Counted from the first letter of the stretch, positions 43,380-52,635 are shown. The stretch: DNA of 64,000 nt from Pedobacter sp. KBS0701 (GCF_005938645.2 NZ_CP042171.1:1674001-1738000); one strand, 5' to 3'. Numbers and translations are program-made. Notes: generated by a model from the letters alone, not told the origin.

Positions 43380-44210
43380 ATGGGAAAAACAACATTTAAA
43401 TTTGGCGAATTAGAAGTTAACCGTTTAGGTTATGGCGGAATGCAGTTAACCGGCAAGGGTGTTTTTGGCGAAGTAGAAGACCGCGAAAATGCGATAACCG
43501 TTTTGCGCGAAGCAGTTGCAAATGGCGTTAATTTTATTGATACTGCAGAGGCTTATGGGCCGAAGTTTAATGAATCACTTATTGCTGATGCCTTATCTCC
43601 TTTTCAAAAAGATCTCTTTATTGCAACTAAAGGTGGTTTTGATCGACCAGGTCCAGACAATTGGGTGCCTAACGGTGCCCCTGAAAAAATCAGGCAGGAT
43701 ATTGAAGGAAGTTTGCAACGATTAAAAGTAGATTCAATAGATTTATGGCAACTGCACCGCATCGATCCCAATGTGGATGTTGCCAAAACCCTGGCGCCTG
43801 TGGTAGAAGCTGTGAAAGAAGGCAAAATAAAAAATGTAGGATTATCAGAAGTAACCATCGATCAGATTAAACAAGTGCAGGATATTCTTCCGATAGTTTC
43901 TGTTCAAAATTTATATAACCTTAGCAACAGGCAATGGGAGAGTGTTTTAGATTTTACGGCAGAAGAAGGTCTGGCTTTTATTCCCTGGTTTCCTTTGGCT
44001 TCTGGTCCGCATAAGTTAGCGGATAAGATTAAAGCGATTGCCGAAAAACATAAAGCTACAACCGCACAAATTGCTTTGGCCTGGTTATTAAAAAGATCGT
44101 CAAATATCATTTTAATCCCTGGGACAAAATCTGTAGAACATTTAAAAGAAAACTTAAAAGCCGGAGAAATCGAATTGACTGAAGAAGAATTTGAAAGTTT
44201 AGCGAATTAA
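43380..44210 (+). CDS. Aldo/keto reductase
   Basis: The 276-residue NADPH-dependent oxidoreductase has the (beta/alpha)8 barrel and the four catalytic positions: DTAEAYG (Asp and Tyr near 54-59), ATKGGF (Lys near 82) and LHRID (His near 123). The cofactor region is visible as IILIPGTKSVEHLKENL near 245. It resembles the pyridoxal/general-stress class of short reductases. It stands alone, followed by a strong terminator at 44272. The physiological carbonyl substrate is unknown. Confidence 0.93.
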   Translation: MGKTTFKFGELEVNRLGYGGMQLTGKGVFGEVEDRENAITVLREAVANGVNFIDTAEAYGPKFNESLIADALSPFQKDLFIATKGGFDRPGPDNWVPNGAPEKIRQDIEGSLQRLKVDSIDLWQLHRIDPNVDVAKTLAPVVEAVKEGKIKNVGLSEVTIDQIKQVQDILPIVSVQNLYNLSNRQWESVLDFTAEEGLAFIPWFPLASGPHKLADKIKAIAEKHKATTAQIALAWLLKRSSNIILIPGTKSVEHLKENLKAGEIELTEEEFESLAN

Positions 44211-44271
44211 GGAGAAGTTTTGAGCGTAGCGAGGAATCTTTTTCTTTTTTACCGGTTTTAGCGTCTTTACA

Positions 44272-44301
44272 GGTCTTAGCGTCCTCGCTAAGACCTTTTT
44301 T
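44272..44301 (+). terminator. Terminator of the aldo/keto reductase gene
   Basis: GGTCTTAGCG and CGCTAAGACC form a perfect 10-bp stem around TCCT and are followed by TTTTTT. Confidence 0.9.
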
Positions 44302-44317
44302 ATGAAATTTATTTTTT

Positions 44318-44786
44318 GCCACGGAGGCGCAGAAACACGGAAAATTCCTATCGATCTGTCACTCTGAGCGTAGTCGAAGAGCCTTAAACTAAAGTATTCA
44401 GTCAATATTGGTTCTCTTTTTTTTTATAATTTATTTTTTTGCTACGGAAGCGCAGAAACACGGAAAATTTCCTATCGATCTGTCACTCTGAGCGTAGTCG
44501 AAGAGCCTTAAACCAAAGTATTCAATCAATATTGGTTCTCTTTTTTTTATAATTTATTTTTTTGCCACGGAAGCACAGAAAACATGGAAAATTCCTATCG
44601 ATCTGTCACTCTGAGCGTAGTCGAAGAGCCTTAAACCAAGTATTCTGTCAATATTGGTTCTCTTTTTTTTTATAATTTATTTTTTTGCAACAGAAGCACA
44701 GAGAACACGGAAAATTCCTATCGATCTGTCAATCTGAGCGTAGTCGAAGAGCCCTGAACCAAAAAATTCAGTCAATATTGGTTCTC
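44318..44786. repeat. Four tandem copies of a 123-bp unit
   Basis: Units start at 44318, 44441, 44564 and 44687, exactly 123 bp apart. Each begins like gccacggaagcgcagaaaca, contains the core gatctgtcactctgagcgta then gtcgaagagcctta, and ends with caatattggttctc plus a T run and tataattta. The last unit stops after ggttctc at 44786. Differences between copies are few. It lies between the terminator of one gene and the start of the glyoxalase-like gene and has no credible coding content. Confidence 0.9.
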
Positions 44787-44845
44787 CCGTGCGCACAAAT
44801 GAGAGTGGTTGGAGTTATTAAATTAATAATAGATTTAGAAGGGCC

Positions 44846-44940
44846 GTCATTTCGAGCGCAGCAGATAAATCTTTTAAATTTGATTTCAATAACTTGGTTC
44901 GAAGATCTCTCCATTACGCTGCGCTTCAGTCGAGATGACG
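44846..44940. repeat. Dispersed palindromic element
   Basis: GTCATTTCGAGCGCAGCAGA at the left and a matching CTGCGCTTCAGTCGAGATGAC at the right form inverted ends around an AT-rich middle that includes gatctctccatta. It is related to the elements at 3299-3371 and 62513-62610. Confidence 0.7.
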
Positions 44941-45009
44941 ATTTTTCTTTTTTTAAATAACTTTTCATCTTTTTTTCAAAATATTCCTTTATAAATAGGA
45001 TATTTAAGC

Positions 45010-45471
45010 ATGAAAAAAGTCTTCCTAACCAGCATTATTTTATTTTCTATCCTATTTCAAAAAGCCATGGCGCAAAATAAAACCGAAAATGTACCTGCAG
45101 TTTTAAATCATATCGCTGTTTATGTAAGCGATCTGAGTAAAGCCACTATTTTTTACGAAAGTGTTTTCAACCTTAAAATGATTCCTGAACCTTTTAAAGA
45201 TAACCGCCATACCTGGTTTACCTTAGGGCCAGCCGGACAGTTGCATTTAATCCAGGGGGCAAAAGGAAATGAAACTTTTGATAAAAACGGGCATTTATGT
45301 TTCAGTGTTCCATCGGTTGACGATTTTGTAATGAAACTGAATGCTAAAAACATCAGTTTTGAAGATTGGGCAGGCAAAGAAAAAGGTATTACTCTTCGAG
45401 TTGATGGTGTAAAACAGATTTATTTCAAAGATCCGGACGGTCATTGGCTTGAAGTAAACGACGCGAAGTAA
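45010..45471 (+). CDS. Exported VOC/glyoxalase-like protein
   Basis: The 153-residue product has a signal peptide (about 1-21, ending KAMAQ) and one vicinal-oxygen-chelate module pair, starting LNHIAVYVSDLSKATIFYES and ending IYFKDPDGHWLEV. The metal ligand positions His39 (LNHIAV), His93-type (NGHLCF) and the terminal Glu are present. Glyoxalases are usually cytoplasmic, so a periplasmic member is unusual. The substrate is unknown. It is followed by the serine hydrolase gene 68 bp downstream. Confidence 0.85.
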   Translation: MKKVFLTSIILFSILFQKAMAQNKTENVPAVLNHIAVYVSDLSKATIFYESVFNLKMIPEPFKDNRHTWFTLGPAGQLHLIQGAKGNETFDKNGHLCFSVPSVDDFVMKLNAKNISFEDWAGKEKGITLRVDGVKQIYFKDPDGHWLEVNDAK

Positions 45472-45539
45472 ATTTTTTACTACGTATTAACTTTGTTTGG
45501 TCTCATCACTTATATTTAGTGCTTAGCCCCGATAAACTC

Positions 45540-46685
45540 ATGAAAATATCTTGCCTTAAGCATCTTCTTGTACTTCTTTTACTTTTTGGGATAACGCAAC
45601 AGTCAAATGCCCAAAATGAAAAAGCCGAAGCCGATTTTCAGCAGGTTATGGAGAAATACAGTGCTATTGGCGCTTCAGTAGCTGTAGTAAAAGATGGCCA
45701 GATTATTTATACCCATTCGTTTGGTTTAAAAGATTTAGAGAAAAAACTGCCTCTAACCGACCGGGATATTTTTAGGATCGCTTCGATTTCTAAATCTTTT
45801 TCGGCAACATCAATCATGCAATTGGTAGAAGCGGGAAAAATTCATTTAGATGATGATTTCGGTGATCTGGTAGGTTTTAAAATCAGGAATCCAAAATTTC
45901 CTGATCAGAAAATTACCTTAAAAATGGCCTTGTCGCATACCTCCGGTTTAAATGATTCGCAGGGCTATTTGAACCTCGATGTAATTAATCCGGATAAAAA
46001 CCCCGATTGGGCCAAATGTTATAATGATTATCCGCCAGGAAGCAAATTTGATTATTGTAATCTCAATTTTAACCTGATCGGCACCATCATTGAGAAAAAA
46101 TCAGGAGAACGTTTTGATAACTATGTGAAAAACCATGTTCTGAAACCTTTAGGCCTTTATGCTGGTTATTGTGTCGATTCTCTTGATAGTACCCGTTTTG
46201 TAAGCCTGTATGAATATCATGCTGATACAAAATCTTTTAGTCCTTCGCCAACCGCTTATGCTCCAAGGAGAGCCGAAATTGCAAATTATGTGATGGGTTA
46301 TAGTACACCGGTTTTTTCGCCAACAGGAGGGATGAAAATTTCTGCTAAAGATTTAGCTAAATACATGATCATGCACATGAATTACGGCACCTCGAATGGC
46401 GTTAAAATTATAAGTAAAAATAGCGCTAAAAAAATGCAAACTGCCTTAACTGATGATGAAGGATATGGCTTGGCCATCAGAACTGCAGATCACCTGATAC
46501 CCGGGGTTAAACTTAAAGGACATACTGGCTCTGCTTATGGCTTATATAGTACCATGTTTTTCAATCCCAAAGAAAAATTTGGATTTGTAATCATCACCAA
46601 TGGAATAAATGCAACTTATACCGATGGTTTCCCCGATTTCAGTCGCGCCGCTATTAACAGTTTGTACCAATCTTTTCTTAAATAA
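45540..46685 (+). CDS. Beta-lactamase-family serine hydrolase, exported
   Basis: The 381-residue protein has a signal peptide ending SNAQ and the class C beta-lactamase/DD-peptidase fold. The active-site SxxK is SISK with Ser82 and Lys85, the Y-x-N motif is YCN (FDYCNLNF), and the third motif is HTGS in place of KTG. Members act as D-aminopeptidases, esterases or penicillin-binding-like enzymes; true beta-lactamase activity is not implied. I chose the start MKISCLKHLL over the frame from 45519 because of the signal peptide. Confidence 0.9.
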   Translation: MKISCLKHLLVLLLLFGITQQSNAQNEKAEADFQQVMEKYSAIGASVAVVKDGQIIYTHSFGLKDLEKKLPLTDRDIFRIASISKSFSATSIMQLVEAGKIHLDDDFGDLVGFKIRNPKFPDQKITLKMALSHTSGLNDSQGYLNLDVINPDKNPDWAKCYNDYPPGSKFDYCNLNFNLIGTIIEKKSGERFDNYVKNHVLKPLGLYAGYCVDSLDSTRFVSLYEYHADTKSFSPSPTAYAPRRAEIANYVMGYSTPVFSPTGGMKISAKDLAKYMIMHMNYGTSNGVKIISKNSAKKMQTALTDDEGYGLAIRTADHLIPGVKLKGHTGSAYGLYSTMFFNPKEKFGFVIITNGINATYTDGFPDFSRAAINSLYQSFLK

Positions 46686-46688
46686 GAT

Positions 46689-46901
46689 TTAAAGCAAGTT
46701 TGCCAGACCATTTTTATTCGAAAAGGTTGTTAAAATTTTAATACAGGCTTTGGGATGATTGATATTAGTTCCTTTCACTTTACCGTCAAAAACATTTTTT
46801 ACAGGTGCCAAATCTATCAGATGTGAACAATCGGTAATTGTGTGATCATCTGTTTTTACTAAATTTCTGTTTTCGTTAATCTCGTAATCCATCTTCTCCA
46901 T
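46689..46901 (-). CDS. Small hypothetical protein coupled to DUF3606 gene
   Basis: The 70-residue product (MEKMDYEINENRNLVKTDDH...) is not recognised; it contains two cysteines and a hydrophobic-basic C-terminus. Its ATG overlaps the stop of the upstream DUF3606 gene as TAATG, which supports real coupled translation. It ends 3 bp from the stop of the convergent serine hydrolase gene. Confidence 0.55.
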   Translation of the reverse strand: MEKMDYEINENRNLVKTDDHTITDCSHLIDLAPVKNVFDGKVKGTNINHPKACIKILTTFSNKNGLANLL

Positions 46902-47122
46902 TATTGATTCGCAAACCTTTGATAAGTACTTCCGGATTTAATTTTCTCCATCATTAAATATTCTTTCAATATTGAAAATTCCATACTCTGAATGGCTTTA
47001 ACAACTGATTTTAGTTGCTCACCTGTTACCCCTAAACGGGCTGCCCAATAATTGCGGTCTTGTTCGTCTGCGATTTCGATAAATTCTTTCCTCGCATTCA
47101 TCGAATTTAATTGATATTCCAT
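46901..47122 (-). CDS. DUF3606 protein
   Basis: The 73-residue protein contains the DUF3606 core NYWAARLGVTGEQLKSVVKA, a short helical domain of unknown function often found in small stress-related bacterial proteins. An internal Met (MNARKEFIEIAD) is an alternative start. It is the first gene of a two-gene unit with the protein at 46689. A second DUF3606 protein lies at 48727. Confidence 0.85.
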   Translation of the reverse strand: MEYQLNSMNARKEFIEIADEQDRNYWAARLGVTGEQLKSVVKAIQSMEFSILKEYLMMEKIKSGSTYQRFANQ

Positions 47123-47406
47123 CTTATGAATTTTTGGTTAGTAATATTTAAGAAACACTAATAAATTACTTTTGGTTTTGGAGTTTTGTCAGTAAATTCT
47201 CAGATAAAGTAACATACCTGTTGAACAAATGAAAAATTACATAAATGACGATGATTTTTTGCTTTAAAAACCATCTAAACGCTTGATTTCAGCATATAAA
47301 TAGCGAGCATAGACTAATTTGAAGAAATTAGTAATATTTTCTTTACAAAAACATTAGGTTTTGTTGAATTACATTTTTATTATTGTATTGTAATATAATT
47401 TTTACA

Positions 47407-48618
47407 ATGCTTAATTATTTTCTAACCAATAATCAAAGTCTGTATCCAAGTCGAAAATATTATCAGGATAACCGGTTTGTATTATTTCTTTGGGTACTGA
47501 TTACCCTGATTTTTGTAATAGATTCGTGGGCAACACATCGTTACAATAATTACCTGATTTTCGAGAATACATTTAGAAACTTACTGCACGAGCATTCGCT
47601 CTATGCTGTTTATCCGGCTTATCATGATGATGCGAATCATTATGGTCCCATTTTTAGTATGTTAATTGCCCCATTTGCAATCTTTCATAACTGGATAGGA
47701 TTATTGTTATGGAACCTGTTTAACTGTTTCCTGCTTTTTAAGGCTATACAAACTTTGCCATTAACTGAAGATCAAAAAATAATTATTGGATATATTGCCA
47801 TTCCCTGTTTGATAGAATCTATGCTTAACCAACAGTTTAATGCTGGTGCAGGTGCACTGATGATATTGAGTTATACGCTGGTGAATAAAAATAAAGGGAT
47901 ATGGTCGGCACTTTGCATTGTACTTGGTACTTTTATCAAACTTTACGGTATTGTAGGCCTGGTTTTTTTCTTTTTTGCCAAAAAAAAGCCGGCTTTTACC
48001 TTATGGTTGATTATGTGGTCGATAATATTATTCTTATTGCCCATGCTTTTAGCGTCTCCTGATTATGTGGTTCACTGTTATGTAGATTGGAAAAACTCTT
48101 TAATAGATAAAAACATGGTCAACGTGTTAGGCGGAGGGATCGATATTTCCATTATGGGTTTCTTTAGGGAGCTTTTTGGTGAAAAGAAAATACCGAATTT
48201 TCTATTCCTGATCCTTGGTGCCGTATTATTTATGTTGCCATTTATAAATATATCGCGTTTTAAAAAATGCAGATTCCAATTGATGATCCTGTCATCGGTA
48301 TTGATTTTTCCAGTATTATTCAGCACTGGAGCGGAAGACTGTACATTCATTATTTCTATTGTTGGGGTAGGTGTATGGTATGTGAGAGAAAGTAACGCGG
48401 CTATGAAAAAGGTATTATTGCCCATTTTACTTCTAATTACGTGTAATTTCCCTCTATTATTATTTCCGGTATTTGCGAAATCGCACCCGTTATTTTTGGC
48501 TATTATCAGCCTGCCTTATTTTCTGGTGTGGTTAAGGGTTGTTTATACCGCTACTAAAAACAGGTTCGCCTATGCAGAAGAAACAGAGTCGGAAATGGTT
48601 ACTGTGCTAATAGATTAA
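47407..48618 (+). CDS. GT87-like integral membrane glycosyltransferase
   Basis: The 403-residue protein has about ten hydrophobic helices and resembles the GT87/DUF2029 mannosyltransferases, which use a lipid-linked sugar donor on the outer face of the inner membrane. The acidic loop after the first helix (YAVYPAYHDDANHYGPIFSM) carries the DD-type residues expected to bind the donor. I use the ATG at 47407; a TTG eight codons earlier is possible. It stands alone with a strong terminator at 48640. The sugar is not known. Confidence 0.8.
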   Translation: MLNYFLTNNQSLYPSRKYYQDNRFVLFLWVLITLIFVIDSWATHRYNNYLIFENTFRNLLHEHSLYAVYPAYHDDANHYGPIFSMLIAPFAIFHNWIGLLLWNLFNCFLLFKAIQTLPLTEDQKIIIGYIAIPCLIESMLNQQFNAGAGALMILSYTLVNKNKGIWSALCIVLGTFIKLYGIVGLVFFFFAKKKPAFTLWLIMWSIILFLLPMLLASPDYVVHCYVDWKNSLIDKNMVNVLGGGIDISIMGFFRELFGEKKIPNFLFLILGAVLFMLPFINISRFKKCRFQLMILSSVLIFPVLFSTGAEDCTFIISIVGVGVWYVRESNAAMKKVLLPILLLITCNFPLLLFPVFAKSHPLFLAIISLPYFLVWLRVVYTATKNRFAYAEETESEMVTVLID

Positions 48619-48639
48619 ATTTTAAAATTTTATTTTTTT

Positions 48640-48687
48640 AAAGGTTTTAATACCCGTTTATAAAAACAGATATTAAAACCTTTTTTG
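48640..48687 (+). terminator. Terminator of the GT87-like gene
   Basis: AAAGGTTTTAATA pairs with TATTAAAACCTTT in a 13-bp stem with an 18-nt loop, followed by a T run. Confidence 0.85.
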
Positions 48688-48726
48688 TTATCAGGCTGTT
48701 TTATAGCAATGTAATCAAAAATTATT

Positions 48727-48900
48727 ATGGATGATAAACAAAAAAACGGGGGTGCTGATCGCGGTAGGATCAACATTAACGAGGATTATGAGCTGGATTA
48801 TTGGTCAAATAAATTTGGCGTGAGCAAAGATAAGCTAAAAGCAGCTGTGCAAACGGTGGGTACTTCTGCCCATGCAGTAGAAGATTTTTTAAAAAAATAA
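48727..48900 (+). CDS. Small DUF3606 protein
   Basis: The 57-residue frame reads MDDKQKNGGADRGRININED and then LDYWSNKFGVSKDKLKAAVQ, the DUF3606 core with the tryptophan and the V-x-x-x-x-L-x-x-A-V spacing. It ends ten bases before the LigD start, so both are likely on one transcript. Together with the protein at 46901 the window has two members. Confidence 0.8.
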   Translation: MDDKQKNGGADRGRININEDYELDYWSNKFGVSKDKLKAAVQTVGTSAHAVEDFLKK

Positions 48901-48909
48901 ACATTGATT

Positions 48910-51606
48910 ATGAGTCTGGAAAAATATGTTGCCAAGCGCGATTTCTCAAAAACGGCAGAGCCCAAATCAGGTGAAAGCAGCGATCCGAACAAGTTGCACT
49001 TTGTGATCCAAAAGCATGATGCATCACGCCTGCACTATGATTTCAGACTTGAAATGGAAGGCGTTTTAAAAAGCTGGGCCGTACCAAAAGGTCCGTCAAC
49101 CGATCCCAAAACCAAACGTTTGGCCATGATGGTAGAAGACCATCCTTACGATTATAAAGATTTTGAAGGCATTATTCCGCAAGGCGAATATGGTGGTGGA
49201 ACTGTAATTGTATGGGATGAAGGTACCTACGAACCAATTGAGGCTATAAAAGGCAAAAAAGCACAGGAAAAGCATCTTTTAAAACAGTTAAAAGAAGGTT
49301 CGTTAAAAATTAAATTGAACGGAGAAAAACTTCAGGGCGAATTTGCGCTGGTTAAAACGCATGGGATGGGCGAAAATGGCTGGCTGCTCATTAAACATAA
49401 AGATGATTATGCCTCCACAAAAGATATAACCAAAGAAGATAAATCGGTTCTTTCAGGAAAAACTATCGAAAAGATGGAAAAAACATCAGATAAGGTTTGG
49501 AAAGAAGGAAAAGAGCAAAAAATAAAGCCCGAAAGAAAAAATCCCGGGCCGAAGGTTAAAAAACAAACAAAACCAGTAGGGGATGATAAAAGCATTGATG
49601 TGAAAGCCATCCTGAAAAAAGCGCCAAAATCGGCTATGCCTAAAAACATAAAACCCATGTTGGCTACGTTGGTGGATGAGCCATTCGATGATCCAAACTG
49701 GCAATACGAAGTAAAATGGGATGGATACCGGGCTTTGGCTTTTATCAACAAAGGAAAAGTGGAGCTCTTTTCGAGGAACAATAAATCATTTAACGAAAAG
49801 TTTTATCCTATTTACGATCTGCTTAAAGAATGGAAAATCAATGCCGTTTTGGATGGTGAAATTTTAGTGTTAAATGATAAAGGCATATCCAATTTCGGTT
49901 CATTACAAAACTGGCGAAGTGAGGCAGATGGTGAACTTGTTTTTTATGTTTTCGATATCCTTTGGTATGAGGGCAAAAACCTGATGGAAATGCCGCTTAA
50001 TGAACGCCAGGCCATTTTAAATGATATTTTGTCTACAGATGATGACCGTGTGCGTTTAGGTAAAGTTTTCAAAGCCAGTGGTGTCGATTTTTTTGATGCC
50101 GCACAAAGGATGGGGTTGGAAGGCATCATCGCTAAAAAAATGGATAGCACCTACGCTCCCGACCGAAGATCGAAAGAGTGGTTGAAAATTAAAGTGCACA
50201 AACGCCAGGAGGTTGTTATAGCCGGTTTTACCAAAAATGCCGATACCTCCAAATCTTTCAGCTCCCTTTTACTGGGCTTATATGAAAAAGGAAAATTGCA
50301 GTATGTAGGTAAAGTTGGTACCGGGTTTTCCGATAAACTGCAAAAAACAATGATGGAGCAGTTTAAGCCTATTATAATAGATAAAAGCCCTTTTGAAAGT
50401 ATCCCCGATGTAAATAAACCATCCCGTTTCAGACCAAATCCACCGAAGGCAAAAGCCACCTGGTTAAAGCCGCAGTTGGTTTGCGAAGTCGCTTTTACTG
50501 AAGTAACCGAAGATGGTGTTTTCCGTCACCCTTCCTTTCAGGGGATGAGGGAGGATAAAAAAGCGAAAGAAGTGGTTCGGGAAGAGGAAAAACCTACTCA
50601 AAAGGTTGTTGGTAAGGTGAAAGAAAAAGAGGAGCATGCCCATGCTATTAAACCGCCCAAAGGAAAAGAACCCAAAACCTTATTAAACCCTAAAGATGAA
50701 ACACAGGTAAGAAAAATTAAAGGCCACGAACTTAAATTTACCAATTTGAGCAAAGTGTATTGGCCAGAGGATAAAGTAACCAAAAGGGATATGTTTAATT
50801 ACTATTACCAGGTTGCTGATTATATTTTACCTTATCTTAAAGACCGGCCACAATCGCTTAACCGTTTCCCCGGAGGCATCCACGGGCCAAGTTTTTACCA
50901 AAAAGATGTAAAAGGAAAGGCACCAGATTGGACAGAAACTTTTCCGTACGAAAATGGCGAAGGGGAGAAAAAGGAATACCTGGTAGGTACGGATGAGGCT
51001 TCTTTATTATGGATGGCCAGTTTGGGCTGTATTGAAATGAACCCTTGGTTTAGCCGTGTGCAACACCCTGATAATCCTGATTATTGTGTCATCGATCTCG
51101 ATCCGGATAAACACTCTTTTGATCAGGTGGTTGAAGCTGCCCTCGAAACCAAAAAAGTGCTTGATGCAATTGAAGTACCCAGTTACTGCAAAACTTCAGG
51201 CTCAACAGGCATGCACATTTACATTCCTTTAAATGCTAAATACGATTACGATCAGAGTCAGATGTTCGCTAAAATCGTTGTAAATCTGGTACATAAACAG
51301 ATTCCTGACTATACTTCATTAGAGCGAATGGTAGCTGCAAGAAAAGGAAAAATGTATCTCGACTTTTTGCAGAACAGGCCAGGGGCGACCATCGCCGGAC
51401 CATACTCTTTACGGCCAAAAGTGGGGGCAACGGTTTCCATGCCTTTACATTGGGATGAAGTAAAACCTGGTTTGAAGATGAAAGATTTCAATATTTTTAA
51501 TGCGATAGATCGTTTAAAAGTTGAAGGAGACTTGTTTAAAGGGGTTTTAGGTAAAGGTATAGACTTAAAAAAAGCCATAAATAAGGCCCAAAGTGTTTTT
51601 GGATAA
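48910..51606 (+). CDS. ligD: DNA ligase D, multifunctional NHEJ enzyme
   Basis: The 898-residue enzyme repairs double-strand breaks by end joining. Domain order is phosphoesterase (about 1-190, HFVIQKHDASRLHYDFRLEM), ATP-dependent ligase (about 240-560, motif I EVKWDGYRAL with Lys269 as the adenylated lysine, and a C-terminal OB part with RHPSFQGMRED), then polymerase/primase (about 605-898, with DLDPD metal residues and YCKTSGSTGMHIYIPL). This PE-LIG-POL order is usual in Bacteroidota. The partner Ku gene is not in the window. The start ATG at 48910 is preferred over TTG at 48904. Confidence 0.97.
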   Translation: MSLEKYVAKRDFSKTAEPKSGESSDPNKLHFVIQKHDASRLHYDFRLEMEGVLKSWAVPKGPSTDPKTKRLAMMVEDHPYDYKDFEGIIPQGEYGGGTVIVWDEGTYEPIEAIKGKKAQEKHLLKQLKEGSLKIKLNGEKLQGEFALVKTHGMGENGWLLIKHKDDYASTKDITKEDKSVLSGKTIEKMEKTSDKVWKEGKEQKIKPERKNPGPKVKKQTKPVGDDKSIDVKAILKKAPKSAMPKNIKPMLATLVDEPFDDPNWQYEVKWDGYRALAFINKGKVELFSRNNKSFNEKFYPIYDLLKEWKINAVLDGEILVLNDKGISNFGSLQNWRSEADGELVFYVFDILWYEGKNLMEMPLNERQAILNDILSTDDDRVRLGKVFKASGVDFFDAAQRMGLEGIIAKKMDSTYAPDRRSKEWLKIKVHKRQEVVIAGFTKNADTSKSFSSLLLGLYEKGKLQYVGKVGTGFSDKLQKTMMEQFKPIIIDKSPFESIPDVNKPSRFRPNPPKAKATWLKPQLVCEVAFTEVTEDGVFRHPSFQGMREDKKAKEVVREEEKPTQKVVGKVKEKEEHAHAIKPPKGKEPKTLLNPKDETQVRKIKGHELKFTNLSKVYWPEDKVTKRDMFNYYYQVADYILPYLKDRPQSLNRFPGGIHGPSFYQKDVKGKAPDWTETFPYENGEGEKKEYLVGTDEASLLWMASLGCIEMNPWFSRVQHPDNPDYCVIDLDPDKHSFDQVVEAALETKKVLDAIEVPSYCKTSGSTGMHIYIPLNAKYDYDQSQMFAKIVVNLVHKQIPDYTSLERMVAARKGKMYLDFLQNRPGATIAGPYSLRPKVGATVSMPLHWDEVKPGLKMKDFNIFNAIDRLKVEGDLFKGVLGKGIDLKKAINKAQSVFG

Positions 51607-51657
51607 AGATGAATGATCTTTTCCCGCTTTGATTATATTTGAAAAAAAATTAAAATA

Positions 51658-51954
51658 ATGATAGCACACCACGTTTTATTCTGGCTTAAAACCGATACCA
51701 CTGACGAGCAAAAAACTGCCTTTCGCAATGGCTTACAAACATTAGAAAACATTGAAGTTGTTAAAACTTTTCATATTGGCGTACCAGCCCCGATTGAGCG
51801 TGCCGTTGTAGATACTACTTATACTTTTAGCTTGCTATTATTATTTGAAGATTTGGCTGCGCATGATGTTTACCAGGTTCATCCATTGCATAAAGCTTTC
51901 CTGGATGAATTCAGGGTTTATTTCGAAAAAGTTGTCATTTACGACGCAGAATAA
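51658..51954 (+). CDS. Dabb-domain stress-responsive protein
   Basis: The 98-residue protein is a dimeric alpha-beta barrel of the Dabb type: MIAHHVLFWLKTDTTDEQK, then FHIGVPAPIERAVVDTTYTF and HPLHKAFLDEF. Plant relatives respond to stress; in bacteria the role is unknown and may be binding of a small hydrophobic compound. The gene is followed by a strong terminator. Confidence 0.92.
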   Translation: MIAHHVLFWLKTDTTDEQKTAFRNGLQTLENIEVVKTFHIGVPAPIERAVVDTTYTFSLLLLFEDLAAHDVYQVHPLHKAFLDEFRVYFEKVVIYDAE

Positions 51955-51961
51955 AGATTTC

Positions 51962-51990
51962 ATGCCTCCGATAAACCGGAGGCATTTTTT
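51962..51990 (+). terminator. Terminator after the Dabb gene
   Basis: ATGCCTCCG and CGGAGGCAT form a perfect stem around ATAAAC and are followed by TTTTTT. Confidence 0.9.
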
Positions 51991-52136
51991 AGGTTTTGAT
52001 TTCTAATGGATTTCTGAATAGCACATTGTTATACAGAACAGTCATTACCTTCATTAGGGGGCATCGGATAAAATGTAATGAGGATACAGAAAAGCCTTAA
52101 GTATATACTGTGCTTTATTCAGCGTGCCCTGTGGCT

Positions 52137-52269
52137 CAATGTGATTAAGGTAAGCTCATTAGCACAGGTGGAAATAATTTAACCACAGATAAAAAGGATG
52201 CACACAAATGTGAAAATCCATGTTTATCTGTGTACATCTGTGGCTAAAAACCTTAACTTAATGACATTG
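52137..52269. repeat. 133-bp nested inverted repeat
   Basis: CAATGTGATTAAGGTAAG at the left pairs with CTTAACTTAATGACATTG at the right (two mismatches), and inside it TTAACCACAGAT pairs with ATCTGTGGCTAA. Size and nested plan match the element at 16601-16737, though the sequence differs. The whole 52-52.4 kb gap has no convincing gene. Confidence 0.7.
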
Positions 52270-52437
52270 GCTTGCTGGCTAAACGGTTTTATAAATAAAT
52301 GTGCTCTGCTCAACTGGTTTATGAAATCGTATATCACTAATTAAAAATACAATTTTATATACTTATTTATAAAGAATTTGTAATGCTGAAAAACCAAAGT
52401 GTTTTTGATTGCGTAAATGTTTTAAACCGCGATCATT

Positions 52438-52635
52438 ATGGAAAAAACAGCTAAACTTATTAAAAGAGCATCAATTAATATAAATCAGTTGGATAGCATT
52501 AAAATTGGTGATTTTTTATCTGATGAATATGGTAAATCGGGTAAGGTTTGTGAAATTGAAAAGATAAACCGTCATGGTGAATATCATTATTACTTTAAAC
52601 TGCTAAAATCGGGTACCATATTGATTATTCTTTAA
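52438..52635 (+). CDS. Small hypothetical protein
   Basis: The 65-residue basic product (MEKTAKLIKRASININQLDS...) is not recognised. It has alternating hydrophobic strands near the C-terminus (YHYYFKLLKSGTILIIL), as in small beta-barrel RNA- or protein-binding domains. It lies 37 bp before the ricin-fold gene on the same strand. Confidence 0.5.
   Translation: MEKTAKLIKRASININQLDSIKIGDFLSDEYGKSGKVCEIEKINRHGEYHYYFKLLKSGTILIIL

Noticed and set aside
43057..44945. CRISPR-like spacing of repeats
   Set aside because: The 123-bp units are joined directly without unique spacers and no cas genes are present.
44685..44960. 91-codon frame across the tandem array and palindrome
   Set aside because: Its translation follows repeat DNA (arginine-rich and low complexity) and other repeat copies do not keep the frame.
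45540..46685. Antibiotic-resistance beta-lactamase
   Set aside because: The third motif is HTG and the layout is that of general serine hydrolases, so true beta-lactamase function is not supported.
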